Of a DNA stretch of 64,000 nt, positions 16,029 through 24,448 are shown piece after piece. The position numbers and the translations under genes are program-made. The notes beneath the pieces were generated by a model that saw only the letters and a list, made by a program, of their open reading frames with translations, was not told where the DNA came from and ran no database searches. The stretch is taken from NCBI RefSeq assembly GCF_040812015.1, contig NZ_JBFNXJ010000019.1:1-64000 (forward strand). The letters are read 5' to 3'. This stretch comes from Chitinivorax sp. PXF-14. GTDB taxonomy: Bacteria; Pseudomonadota; Gammaproteobacteria; Burkholderiales; SCOH01. How positions within the stretch are numbered: the first letter of the stretch is position 1; each line of letters opens with the position of its first letter.

Positions 16029-17057
16029 ATGCAAAAGACACACACTCCTGCGGCCCGCCGCCTGCAGCTGGTCGCACCGGCCGGCAGCCTGGCCGCGCTG
16101 CGCGTCGCGCTCAAGAATGGCGCCGACGCGGTCTATCTCGGCCTCAAGAACGCCACCAACGCACGCAATTTTGCCGGGCTCAATTTCACCGAACGCGATA
16201 TCCAGGAAGGCGTCGAGACGGCCCACTCGATGGGACGCAAGGTGCTGTTCGCGATCAACACCTACCCGCAGGCAGGCAAGACCTCGGAATGGCGCCAGGC
16301 CATCGATGCCGCCGTGCGGCTGAAGGCCGATGCGGTGATCCTGGCCGACCCGGGGCTACTCGCGTACGCGCGCGACCGCCACCCGACGCTGGGCCTGCAC
16401 CTGTCGGTGCAAAGCTCGGCGACCAATGTCGAGGCAATCGAGCTGATGCGCGAGCAGTTCGGCATCCGCCGCGTAGTGCTGCCGCGCGTGCTGACGCTCA
16501 AGGAAATCGAGCGGCTGATCCGCCAGACCACGGTCGAAATCGAGGTATTCGGCTTCGGCAGCTTGTGCGTGATGGCCGAAGGCCGCTGCCTGCTGTCGTC
16601 CTACGCCACCGGCGATTCGCCCAACAACCGCGGCGTGTGCTCGCCGGCCCATGCCGTGCGCTGGCAGGAACACGGCGACACGCTCGAAGCGCGGCTCAAC
16701 GGCGTGCTCATCGACGCCTATGGCAAGGGTGAGCCGGCCGGCTACCCCACCCTGTGCAAGGGCCGCTTCAGCGTCGAGAACGAGATCGACTATGTGCTCG
16801 AAGAGCCGACCAGCCTCAACGCCGTGAGCCTGCTGCCGCAGCTGCAGCAGATGGGCGTGTCGGCGATCAAGGTGGAAGGCCGCCAGCGCAGCCCGACCTA
16901 TGTCGGCCAGGTAGTAGCCGCATTGCGCGCCGCCATCGACTCGGCACATGCCGACCCGGCGCGCTTCTCGCCCAAGCCCGACTGGATGGCGGCACTCGCA
17001 CGCCATGCCGAGGGTGCCCAAGTCACGCAAGGCGCTTACGAAAGGCCCTGGAAATGA
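16029..17057 (+). CDS. ubiU: O2-independent ubiquinone biosynthesis protein UbiU
   Basis: A 342-residue U32 'peptidase' family protein, the UbiU half of the UbiU-UbiV iron-sulfur complex that hydroxylates the ubiquinone ring without oxygen. Four cysteines at residues 180, 187, 204 and 243 show spacings of 7, 17 and 39, identical to the 4Fe-4S ligands of E. coli UbiU (169, 176, 193, 232). The family's start ([20 protein letters not shown]) is also clear. It overlaps ubiV by four bases (ATGA), and ubiT follows, giving the full O2-independent set. No clear FNR box is seen in the 330-base gap to nrdD. Confidence 0.93.
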   Translation: MQKTHTPAARRLQLVAPAGSLAALRVALKNGADAVYLGLKNATNARNFAGLNFTERDIQEGVETAHSMGRKVLFAINTYPQAGKTSEWRQAIDAAVRLKADAVILADPGLLAYARDRHPTLGLHLSVQSSATNVEAIELMREQFGIRRVVLPRVLTLKEIERLIRQTTVEIEVFGFGSLCVMAEGRCLLSSYATGDSPNNRGVCSPAHAVRWQEHGDTLEARLNGVLIDAYGKGEPAGYPTLCKGRFSVENEIDYVLEEPTSLNAVSLLPQLQQMGVSAIKVEGRQRSPTYVGQVVAALRAAIDSAHADPARFSPKPDWMAALARHAEGAQVTQGAYERPWK

Positions 17058-17974
17058 AAAACGAACCATTGCCACCCATGGCCTACCGCATCTCGCTCGG
17101 GCCGCTGCTGTATTACTGGCAGAAAACCGAGATGCTGAATTTCTACGCCAGCGTCGCCACCTCCAGCGTCGACATCGTCTACCTCGGTGAGACCGTGTGC
17201 AGCCGCCGCCACGAGATGCGCCCGGCGGACTGGCTGGGCCTGGCGCAGGATCTGGCCGCTGCTGGCAAGGAAGTGGTGCTGTCCACCCAGACGCTGATCG
17301 AATCCGAATCCGACGTGATCGCGCTGCGCCGCCTGTGCGCCCAGAACGATTTCAAGATCGAGGCCAACGAGCTCGGCGCGGTGCGCCTGCTGGCCAACCG
17401 TGTGCCGTTTGTAGCCGGCCCCTTCCTCAACACCTATCATGCCGATTCCGCGCGCTGGCTCGCCGGCCTCGGCGCCACGCGCATCGTGCCGCCGCTGGAG
17501 ATGTCGCGCGACAACCTTGCCGCCCTGCTTGCCGAGAAACCCGCCGGGCTGGAGACCGAGGTGCTGGTGTGGGGGCGCATGCCGCTCGCCTTCTCGGCGC
17601 GCTGCTTCACCGCCCGCCATCTACGCCTCAACAAGGATGACTGCGGCTTCCGCTGCATCGACTACCCGGACGGACTGGTGATGAACACGCGCGAGAACGA
17701 GCCCTTTCTCGTGCTCAACGGCATCCAGACGCAATCGGCCACCTGTCTCGACCTCACCGACCAGGTGGCCGAGCTGCATCGCCTGGGCGTCGACGTATTG
17801 CGCGTCAACCCGCACTCGCAGGGCACGCTCGATGTCGTCGAGGCACTCGCCACCGCACGCGACGGCCACACCCAGCCCGAAGCCGGCCGCTACGCGCCGC
17901 CTGGCGCGGCCCCCAGCAACGGCTACTGGCGTGGCGAAGCGGGCATGGCCTGGCAGGAGGAGCAGCACGCATGA
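17054..17974 (+). CDS. ubiV: O2-independent ubiquinone biosynthesis protein UbiV
   Basis: A 306-residue U32 family protein, partner of UbiU. Cysteines at residues 49, 184, 197 and 201 match the E. coli UbiV cluster ligands (39, 180, 193, 197) with the diagnostic 13 and 4 spacings ([18 protein letters not shown]). The start is the ATG that overlaps the ubiU stop; longer in-frame starts would lie inside ubiU. It overlaps ubiT by four bases at its end. Together the three genes allow ubiquinone synthesis during nitrate respiration, fitting the neighbouring narXL and narK genes. Confidence 0.93.
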   Translation: MKNEPLPPMAYRISLGPLLYYWQKTEMLNFYASVATSSVDIVYLGETVCSRRHEMRPADWLGLAQDLAAAGKEVVLSTQTLIESESDVIALRRLCAQNDFKIEANELGAVRLLANRVPFVAGPFLNTYHADSARWLAGLGATRIVPPLEMSRDNLAALLAEKPAGLETEVLVWGRMPLAFSARCFTARHLRLNKDDCGFRCIDYPDGLVMNTRENEPFLVLNGIQTQSATCLDLTDQVAELHRLGVDVLRVNPHSQGTLDVVEALATARDGHTQPEAGRYAPPGAAPSNGYWRGEAGMAWQEEQHA

Positions 17975-18423
17975 AGCTACCTGATTTCCGCCTGCCCTCG
18001 CCGATCGCGAGCCTTGGCCGCAAGCTGCCGGCCGCCGCCCACACCCTGCCGCTGCTCGGCATGCTCGATATCGCGCGCCGCCGTGGCTGGCTCACCGCAC
18101 CGCCGGCGCTCGAAGGCCGGCAGTTCCGCCTGGTGATCGACGATCTCGGCGTCACCGCCCGTTTTCGCTGCGTCAACGGCCGCTTCAAGTCCACCCCACG
18201 CGCCAGCGCGGACCAGGATGACCTGACGCTGTCGGCCGATGCCGTCGACTACCTGCGCCTGACGCTGGGGCTCGAAGATGCCGACACGCTGTTCTTCCGT
18301 CGTCGCCTCAAGATTGAAGGCGACACCGAGCTCGGGCTCGAGGTGAAATACTGGCTGGACGCCGCCGAGCGGCCCGCTTGGCTGGCAAAGATGGCACGCC
18401 ATTTCGAGGAGCAGGCGACGTGA
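17971..18423 (+). CDS. ubiT: Ubiquinone accessory lipid-binding protein UbiT (SCP2 domain)
   Basis: A 150-residue protein with an SCP2 sterol-carrier-like domain in the central and C-terminal part ([14 protein letters not shown] through [18 protein letters not shown]). UbiT is the O2-independent counterpart of UbiJ and is thought to hold hydrophobic ubiquinone intermediates. The N-terminal 40 residues are proline/leucine rich, as in YhbT homologues. ATGA overlap with ubiV and GTGA overlap with the next gene place it inside a tight operon. Confidence 0.9.
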   Translation: MKLPDFRLPSPIASLGRKLPAAAHTLPLLGMLDIARRRGWLTAPPALEGRQFRLVIDDLGVTARFRCVNGRFKSTPRASADQDDLTLSADAVDYLRLTLGLEDADTLFFRRRLKIEGDTELGLEVKYWLDAAERPAWLAKMARHFEEQAT

Positions 18424-18809
18424 AAGACAGCGACCGGCCATTGGTTTACTCCTGCTCGGGCTGCTCGAGCGTGGCCCAGCTTGCCAACCAGTGTGCCGTT
18501 CGGCTCGATCGCGAAAATCTTGCCGAAATGTCGTGCATCAGCGGGGTGGGCGGCGGCGTGCCGGCCCTCACCCGGCTCGCGCGCTCCGGGCGCCCCATCC
18601 TGGCCCTCGACGGCTGTGCGCTGGCCTGCGTCAAGGCCTGCCTCGCCCAGGCTGGCGTCGCCCCCGACACGCATCTAGTATTGAATCAGCTCGGCGCGCG
18701 CAAGCGCTACCACGCCGACTGTGGCGACGACGAAGCCGCCACGGTATGGCTGACGGTGCGCGAGGCAGTGCAGGAGCTGAGCGACGAACCACTCCTGCGC
18801 GACGACTGA
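18420..18809 (+). CDS. DGC-domain putative zinc-binding protein
   Basis: A 129-residue cysteine-rich protein of the DGC family, named for its Asp-Gly-Cys motif. The N-terminal CSGCS, the middle MSCISGVGGG, and LALDGCALACVKACL are all present, eight cysteines in total including one in HADCG. The family is predicted to bind zinc or another metal, but its function is unknown. The GTG start at 18420 overlaps the ubiT stop (GTGA) with GAGGAG just upstream, so it is the fourth gene of the ubiU-ubiV-ubiT operon. That coupling suggests a role tied to anaerobic quinone synthesis or its iron-sulfur clusters, an inference only. Confidence 0.8.
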   Translation: MKDSDRPLVYSCSGCSSVAQLANQCAVRLDRENLAEMSCISGVGGGVPALTRLARSGRPILALDGCALACVKACLAQAGVAPDTHLVLNQLGARKRYHADCGDDEAATVWLTVREAVQELSDEPLLRDD

Positions 18810-18974
18810 ACGGCCGCGCAACCCGGCCAGCAGGCGCTGCCAACAAGCGTCGCGGGCACATGCGCAGGAAGGCCGGCATCTCCGCCAGGCCGCGCCCGTG
18901 CGGAAAAGCGGCCCAGGGTGTCGCCCGCGCAGCAGGCCTGTCGAGCCACCCACGCTGACAACAGGGGGATCACA

Positions 18975-20552
18975 ATGACTGCGGAGCTGCCACACCAGCA
19001 CGCCACGCCCAGCACTTTCACCTACGTGGTCAACGACCACATGCTGGTCGCCAAGCGTATCGGCATCGACACCTACACCCAGCCCGTGGTGTATCTGCGT
19101 GCCGATTCGCATATCTGCCGCTCGGAGGGCTTCGCCTCGCAATCCGGGGTGCTGGTCGAATGCCGGGGGCGCACCGCGATCGCGACGCTCAATGTGATCA
19201 CCGGCACCGATCTGGTCGAGACCGACGAGGCCGGATTGTCCGAGGCGGCCTGGCGCCTGCTGCAGCCCAACGACGGCGAATGCGTGCGGCTCGCACATGC
19301 GCCGATGGTGGAATCGCTGAGCTATGTCAGGGCCAAGGTCTACGGCCAGCATCTCAGCGGCGAGCAGATGCGTACCATCATCCACGACGTGGTATCCGGG
19401 CGTTACTCCGATCTGCAGCTATCGGCCTTCGTCACCGCTTGTGCCGGCAATCGCATGTCGTTCTCCGAAACCGTCGACCTGACCCGCGCCATGGTCGAAG
19501 TCGGTGACCGCCTGAGCTGGGGCCAGCCCTTCGTCGCGGACAAGCACTGCGTCGGCGGGTTGCCGGGCAACCGCACCACGCCGATCGTGGTCGCCGTCGT
19601 CACCGCCAACGGTATCCTGATGCCCAAGACCTCGTCGCGGGCGATTACCTCGCCGGCAGGCACCGCCGACGTGATCGAGACCCTGGCTCCGGTCGACCTC
19701 GACGTACGGGCCATGCGCCGCGTGGTCGAGCGCGAGGGCGGCTGCATGATCTGGGGTGGCGCGGTGCGGCTGAGCCCGGCCGATGACATCCTGATCCGGG
19801 TGGAGCGGCCGCTCGATCTCGATAGCGAAGGCCAGGTGGTCGCCTCCATCCTGTCGAAAAAGGTATCCGCCGGCTCGACCCATGTGCTGATCGACATCCC
19901 GGTCGGCCCCACGGCCAAGGTGCGCAGCAACGATGCCGCCACCCAGCTGGCCAAGCGCCTGATACGCGTCGGCAACGAGGTCGGCCTGCATGTCCACATC
20001 AAATACACCGACGGCGGCCAGCCGGTCGGGCGCGGCATCGGCCCGGCGCTCGAAGCACGCGACGTGCTGGCGGTGTTGCAAGGCAGCGCCAACGCGCCGG
20101 CCGACCTGCGCGAACGCGCACTGTTGCTGGCCGGCGAGCTGCTCGAACTGGCCGGCCGCGCGCCGCATGGCCAAGGGCTGGAGCTCGCCCGCAGCACGCT
20201 CGACAGCGGCCAGGCCTGGCGCAAATTCCAGGCGATCTGCGAGGCTCAGGGCGGCCTGCGCACCCCTGGGGTAGCGCGTTACGTGTACATGGTCACGTCG
20301 CTGCACAGCGGCCGTGTCGTGCGCATCGACAACCGCCAGCTGGCCCGCGTCGCCAAGCTGGCCGGAGCACCGAATGCACCGGCCGCCGGCATCGAGTTTC
20401 TCGCCCCGCTCGGCAGCTGGATCGAGCGCGGCCAGCCGCTGTTCGCCATCCATGCCGAGGCGCCGGGCGAGCTCACCTACGCACGCGCCTATCTCGAGGC
20501 TCACCCGGACATCGTCACCTTCGAAGACACGCCGAGCGGAGAAGCCCCGTGA
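18975..20552 (+). CDS. Thymidine phosphorylase family protein, AMP phosphorylase-like
   Basis: A 525-residue nucleoside phosphorylase-family enzyme. The phosphate-binding region reads DKHCVGGLPGNRTTPIVV, the AMP-phosphorylase form (DKHxxGGxPGNxTT) and not the DKHSTGGVGDKTS of true thymidine phosphorylases; SSRAITSPAGTADVIE also follows the archaeal AMP-phosphorylase pattern. It also has the extra N-terminal domain of about 80 residues typical of that group. Likely reaction: nucleoside monophosphate plus phosphate to base plus ribose 1,5-bisphosphate. An AGGGGG site precedes the ATG at 18975; longer starts lack one. The next gene overlaps by four bases and is PRPP-synthase-like, pointing to nucleotide salvage. 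Confidence 0.82.
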   Translation: MTAELPHQHATPSTFTYVVNDHMLVAKRIGIDTYTQPVVYLRADSHICRSEGFASQSGVLVECRGRTAIATLNVITGTDLVETDEAGLSEAAWRLLQPNDGECVRLAHAPMVESLSYVRAKVYGQHLSGEQMRTIIHDVVSGRYSDLQLSAFVTACAGNRMSFSETVDLTRAMVEVGDRLSWGQPFVADKHCVGGLPGNRTTPIVVAVVTANGILMPKTSSRAITSPAGTADVIETLAPVDLDVRAMRRVVEREGGCMIWGGAVRLSPADDILIRVERPLDLDSEGQVVASILSKKVSAGSTHVLIDIPVGPTAKVRSNDAATQLAKRLIRVGNEVGLHVHIKYTDGGQPVGRGIGPALEARDVLAVLQGSANAPADLRERALLLAGELLELAGRAPHGQGLELARSTLDSGQAWRKFQAICEAQGGLRTPGVARYVYMVTSLHSGRVVRIDNRQLARVAKLAGAPNAPAAGIEFLAPLGSWIERGQPLFAIHAEAPGELTYARAYLEAHPDIVTFEDTPSGEAP

Positions 20553-21436
20553 AGCCGCTGATCCTGCCGCTATTCGGCCATGACGCGCTGGCAGCCAGTA
20601 TCGCCAGCGGCCTCGATGCGGAAATGGGGAGCGTGTCGCTGCGGCACTTTCCCGATGGCGAGAGCCATGTGCGCCTCGACAGCAATGTCGTGCAGCGCGA
20701 GGTGATCGCCGTCGCCAACCTGCACGATCCCGACGCCAAGCTGGCACCGCTGCTGTTCGCGGCAGATGCGGCGAGAGAGCTCGGCGCCAACCGCGTCGGG
20801 CTGATCGCCCCTTACCTGCCCTATATGCGCCAGGACACGCGCTTCGCGCCGGGTGAAGCAATCAGCTCGCGCAGCTTTGCCAGGGTGTTGTCCGGCACGG
20901 TCGACTGGCTGTTGACTATCGACCCCCACCTGCACCGCTTCAACGCCCTCGACGAGCTCTACACCCGGCCCAATCGCGTGGTGCACGCCGCACCGCTGCT
21001 GTCGGCGTGGATCGCCGCCAACGTGGCGTCCCCGCTGCTGATCGGCCCCGATGCCGAGAGCCGCCAATGGGTCGCGGAAGTCGCGGCGGGTGCGGGCGCC
21101 CCCTTCCTCGTCCTCGACAAGGTGCGGCACGGCGACCGCGATGTCGCCGTCAGCGTGCCCGAGGTGGCGCAATGGCGCGGCCATACCCCGGTACTGGTCG
21201 ACGACATCATCTCGACCGGCCGCACGATGATCGAGACCATCGACCACCTGCGCGCCGCCGGCATGAAGGCGCCGGTGTGTCTCGGGGTGCACGCGGTATT
21301 TGCCGGCGATGCCCATGCCGCGCTGATGGCCGCAGGTGCCGCGGCGGTGCTGAGTTGCAACAGCATTCCGCATGCGTCGAACCGGCTGGACGTGAGTGCG
21401 AGCCTGGTCCAGGCAGCCCGGGCCATGCTTGCGTGA
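20549..21436 (+). CDS. PRPP synthase-like phosphoribosyl protein
   Basis: A 295-residue ribose-phosphate pyrophosphokinase family protein. The PRPP-binding loop VLVDDIISTGRTM and the ATP/metal segments HFPDGESHVRL, APYLPYMRQDTRF and TIDPHLHR are visible. It is shorter than housekeeping Prs (about 315 residues) and has DPHLHR where housekeeping enzymes carry DLHAxQ, so it is a paralogue rather than the main PRPP synthase. The GTG start overlaps the phosphorylase stop (GTGA), with a GGAG site. Its pairing with an AMP-phosphorylase-like enzyme suggests joint ribose-phosphate recycling; whether it makes PRPP from ribose 5-phosphate is untested. Confidence 0.8.
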   Translation: MKPLILPLFGHDALAASIASGLDAEMGSVSLRHFPDGESHVRLDSNVVQREVIAVANLHDPDAKLAPLLFAADAARELGANRVGLIAPYLPYMRQDTRFAPGEAISSRSFARVLSGTVDWLLTIDPHLHRFNALDELYTRPNRVVHAAPLLSAWIAANVASPLLIGPDAESRQWVAEVAAGAGAPFLVLDKVRHGDRDVAVSVPEVAQWRGHTPVLVDDIISTGRTMIETIDHLRAAGMKAPVCLGVHAVFAGDAHAALMAAGAAAVLSCNSIPHASNRLDVSASLVQAARAMLA

Positions 21437-21508
21437 TGGTTCCCGCATAGCCCGCCGCGGCGAGCCTGCAGGTCTAGCAGGAAAACGCCGCCGTGCACCA
21501 CAGCAGGC

Positions 21509-22069
21509 TCACTTGAGGGCCGGCCGCAGCGACTCGCCAAGCCCCTGCAGCGGCCCGAGCGGGTTGAGCTGGTCCTCGCGCCGGTGGATCAACGGCGTGC
21601 CGCCGCTGTCCTTGTATACCACCGTGCCGTCGACGAGCACGACGAGGCCGACGAAATGCCAGCCGCTGACGTCGACATAGCGCTTGAAGCCAAGGAAATC
21701 AGCCCAGAAATTGCCGACACGCTGCCGATCCTCGTGCAGGATGTCGATGCGATAGGCCACGCAGCGCAGCTTGGCCGCCAGGCAATCGCGGATGCCATCG
21801 TCCAGCTGGCCGCTGCCCTCACCGCCCGGGGCATAGCGGGCCAGCACGTCGGCGTAGCCGAGTACGGCGATATTGGGGGCGGCCTCGGGGTGCAGGCCGA
21901 GCGTGCGTAGGTCGCCGTCGCGCGTCTCGTAGGGCTTGATCGTGGCGAACTGGGCCGTCAACTGCTCGAACGAATGCGAGCGGCTTTCCGGCAGCGTTTC
22001 TGCCGAGGGCAGCAGGCTGCCGCAAGCGCACAGTTGCGCAGTGGCCAGCATGGCGAAGATCCGTCGCAT
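21509..22069 (-). CDS. Putative lipoprotein of unknown function
   Basis: A 186-residue protein with an N-terminal export signal and a lipobox-like end (LCAC, acylated Cys near residue 16), so probably anchored in the outer or inner membrane facing the periplasm. The mature part has two further cysteines (IRDCLAAKLRCVAYR), possibly a disulfide. The family is not recognised. It is a single gene on the minus strand between the PRPP-synthase-like gene and the beta-CASP nuclease, with an AAGGGC ribosome site. Real coding is supported by the signal peptide and codon use, not by homology. Confidence 0.6.
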   Translation of the reverse strand: MRRIFAMLATAQLCACGSLLPSAETLPESRSHSFEQLTAQFATIKPYETRDGDLRTLGLHPEAAPNIAVLGYADVLARYAPGGEGSGQLDDGIRDCLAAKLRCVAYRIDILHEDRQRVGNFWADFLGFKRYVDVSGWHFVGLVVLVDGTVVYKDSGGTPLIHRREDQLNPLGPLQGLGESLRPALK

Positions 22070-22250
22070 CGGGGCAGCCCTTGTTCGATCCGTCCACTTT
22101 CAGCTTAGTGCTTATCCCGGTCGCCCCCAAGCTCGCCGGCGTGCTACCTTGCCGGGCCGCAATCGGTATAGCGTCAGCGCCAGGGCGCTACCCGGCGCCC
22201 TGCGGCGCGGCGGTGCATCTCCCCTGCCGGGCAGTCCCCCTGCAGCGTTG

Positions 22251-23609
22251 TCAGCTCAGCTCCACCGTCTGCAGATAGTCAGGCACCAGCACGCGCCAGT
22301 GCTTGCGCTCCTCGATATGGTGGCGTAGCGTATCGGCGGCGACCGGCTCGCCGTGGGTGATGAACACGGTCTTGGGCGGCGTGGTGAAATGGTCAAGCCA
22401 GTCGAGGATTTCGGCGTAGTCGGCGTGCGCCGACAGATTCGAGATCAATGCGACCTCGGCGCGCACCGCCACGTATTCGCCGTGGATCTTCACGCTCTCG
22501 GCCCCGGCCAGCATGCTGGCGCCGCGCGTGCCGGCAGCCTGGAAGCCGCAGAACAGGATGGTGTTGCGCGCATCCGGGGCGAAATTCTTGATGTGATGCA
22601 CCACCCGCCCGCCGGTCGCCATGCCGCTGCCGGCGAGGATGATCATCGGGCCGTGCTGTTGCATCAGCAGCTTGGATTCTTCGCTGCTGCTGACCACGCG
22701 CACGCCCTGACACATGGCCTCGCAGGCGGCCCGGTCGAGGCGATGTTCGCCGTGGTGCTGGCTGAACACCCGCGTCGCCTCCACCGCCATCGGGCTGTCG
22801 AGATACACCGGCAGGCTGGGGATGCGGCCCGCCGCGCGCAGCCGCTGCAGCGAGTACATGATGCTCTGCGCCCGCCCCACGGCGAACACCGGGATCACCA
22901 GCACGCCGTTGCGCGCCGCCGTGCGCGCGACCACCCTGGCGAGCTCGGCCTCGGGGTCGGTGTTTTCGTGGCGGCGGTCGCCGTAGGTCGATTCGAGCAC
23001 CAGGTAGTCGGCCTCGGCCACATGGCGCGGCGCCAGCATGACCGGGTCGTGCGGGCGGCCCAGATCGCCCGAGAACAGCACACGCTTGCCGCCATGCTCG
23101 ATGCACACGAGCGAGGCGCCGAGGATGTGGCCGGCCGGCAGGAAACGGAGCGTCACGCCGTCGCCGAGGTCGATGTCCTGATCGTAGCCATGCGGCACCA
23201 GAAGGCTCAGTGCGTGCTCCGCATCCTTTGCGGTGTAAAGCGGCAAGGCTGGCGAATGCTTGGAGAAGCCATGGCGGTTCGCATACTCGGCTTCCGACTC
23301 CTGCAGATGCGCCGCGTCGCGCAGCAGGATGTCGCACAGGTCGCGCGTGGCGTGGCTGCAGTGGACGGCACCACGGAACCCTTCGCGCGCCAGCAGCGGC
23401 AGGTAGCCGCTGTGGTCGATGTGGGCGTGAGTCAGCACCACGGCATCGATCTGTTTCGGGTCGATCGGCAGCGGCGCCCAGTTGCGCAGGCGCAGGTACT
23501 TGAGCCCCTGAAACAGGCCGCAATCGACCAGGATGCGCTTGCTGCCGGTATCGACGAGGTATTTGGAGCCGGTGACGGTGCCGGTGGCACCGAGAAAAGT
23601 CAGATGCAT
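22251..23609 (-). CDS. Metallo-beta-lactamase fold RNA nuclease-like protein (beta-CASP)
   Basis: A 452-residue MBL-fold protein with beta-CASP and C-terminal RNA-metabolising motifs. The HxHxDH zinc motif is HAHIDH, further ligands lie in VLFSGDLGRPHDP and LVLESTYGDR, and the C-terminal half has GSGMATGGRVVHH and SAHADYAEIL followed by FITHGE. Relatives are CPSF-like RNA exonucleases/endonucleases. Start at 23609 has an AGGAA site and begins MHLTFLGATGTVTGS. It follows focA by seven bases, so it is probably the last gene of the formate operon, an unusual setting for an RNase-like enzyme. RNA substrate is inferred from family only. Confidence 0.85.
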   Translation of the reverse strand: MHLTFLGATGTVTGSKYLVDTGSKRILVDCGLFQGLKYLRLRNWAPLPIDPKQIDAVVLTHAHIDHSGYLPLLAREGFRGAVHCSHATRDLCDILLRDAAHLQESEAEYANRHGFSKHSPALPLYTAKDAEHALSLLVPHGYDQDIDLGDGVTLRFLPAGHILGASLVCIEHGGKRVLFSGDLGRPHDPVMLAPRHVAEADYLVLESTYGDRRHENTDPEAELARVVARTAARNGVLVIPVFAVGRAQSIMYSLQRLRAAGRIPSLPVYLDSPMAVEATRVFSQHHGEHRLDRAACEAMCQGVRVVSSSEESKLLMQQHGPMIILAGSGMATGGRVVHHIKNFAPDARNTILFCGFQAAGTRGASMLAGAESVKIHGEYVAVRAEVALISNLSAHADYAEILDWLDHFTTPPKTVFITHGEPVAADTLRHHIEERKHWRVLVPDYLQTVELS

Positions 23610-23616
23610 GGTGTTC

Positions 23617-24444
23617 CTAGTTGGGTGGGGCGGCATGCCGCCGGTAGATCAGGTGATAGACGAGCGCAACCAGCACGCTGCCGCCCAGCAGGTTGCCGGC
23701 GATCACCGGCACGAGGTTGGCGACGAGCCCGCTTAAGCTCAGGGCATCGAGATGGGCGAGATCGGCGGGCATGTCGGGTTTGAGCAACAGCCCGAGTGGA
23801 ATCAGGTACATATTGGCGATGCTGTGCTCGAAACCGGCCGCGACGAAGGCCGAGACCGGCAGCACGATGGCCGCCAGCTTGTCGACCACGCTGCGCCCCG
23901 CCATCGCCATCCACACCGCCATGCACACCAGGATGTTGCACAGCACGCCCTTCCAGAACAGCGTCGCGGCCGGTGCCGCGCATTTGGCCGCGGCCAGCAG
24001 CACCACCTGCGTCGCCACCTTGCCGCCATTCATCGCCGGGTGGCCGGACAGCCACACGATGACGGCCAGGCCCGCGGCACCGATGAAATTGGCGCAGCAC
24101 ACGATCACCCAGTTGCGCAGCAGCTCGGCCGTCGAAATGCGCCGGTCGGCCCAGGCCATCGCCAGCAGATTGTTGCCGGTGAACAGTTCGGCGCCGGCCA
24201 CCACCACGAGCAGGAGCCCAAGCGAGAACACCACGCCGCCGAGCACACGGCTCGCGGCGAAACCGAGGCTCGCGTCGCTCGTCACCAGCACGAAGTAGAG
24301 CGAGCCCAGGCCGATGAAGGCACCGGCCAGCATGCCGAGCAGCACAGTCTGCAGCAGCGGCAGGCGCGCCTTGGCGACGCCGACATTCTCGACCCGCTCG
24401 GCGATCTCGGCCGGCGCGAAGGCATCGAAGCCATATACGGCCAT
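23617..24444 (-). CDS. focA: Formate/nitrite transporter family protein (FocA-like)
   Basis: A 275-residue membrane protein of the FNT family, which forms pentameric channels for formate, nitrite or related anions. The signature AGFEHSIANMYLIP contains the channel histidine, and the early strand FTGNNLLA is conserved. About six membrane helices are predicted. The ATG at 24444 follows the formate dehydrogenase stop by four bases; an upstream GTG at 24468 is less likely. Its place directly after fdsA argues for formate as substrate. The FocA/NirC distinction rests on that context. Confidence 0.85.
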   Translation of the reverse strand: MAVYGFDAFAPAEIAERVENVGVAKARLPLLQTVLLGMLAGAFIGLGSLYFVLVTSDASLGFAASRVLGGVVFSLGLLLVVVAGAELFTGNNLLAMAWADRRISTAELLRNWVIVCCANFIGAAGLAVIVWLSGHPAMNGGKVATQVVLLAAAKCAAPAATLFWKGVLCNILVCMAVWMAMAGRSVVDKLAAIVLPVSAFVAAGFEHSIANMYLIPLGLLLKPDMPADLAHLDALSLSGLVANLVPVIAGNLLGGSVLVALVYHLIYRRHAAPPN

Positions 24445-24448
24445 GCCG

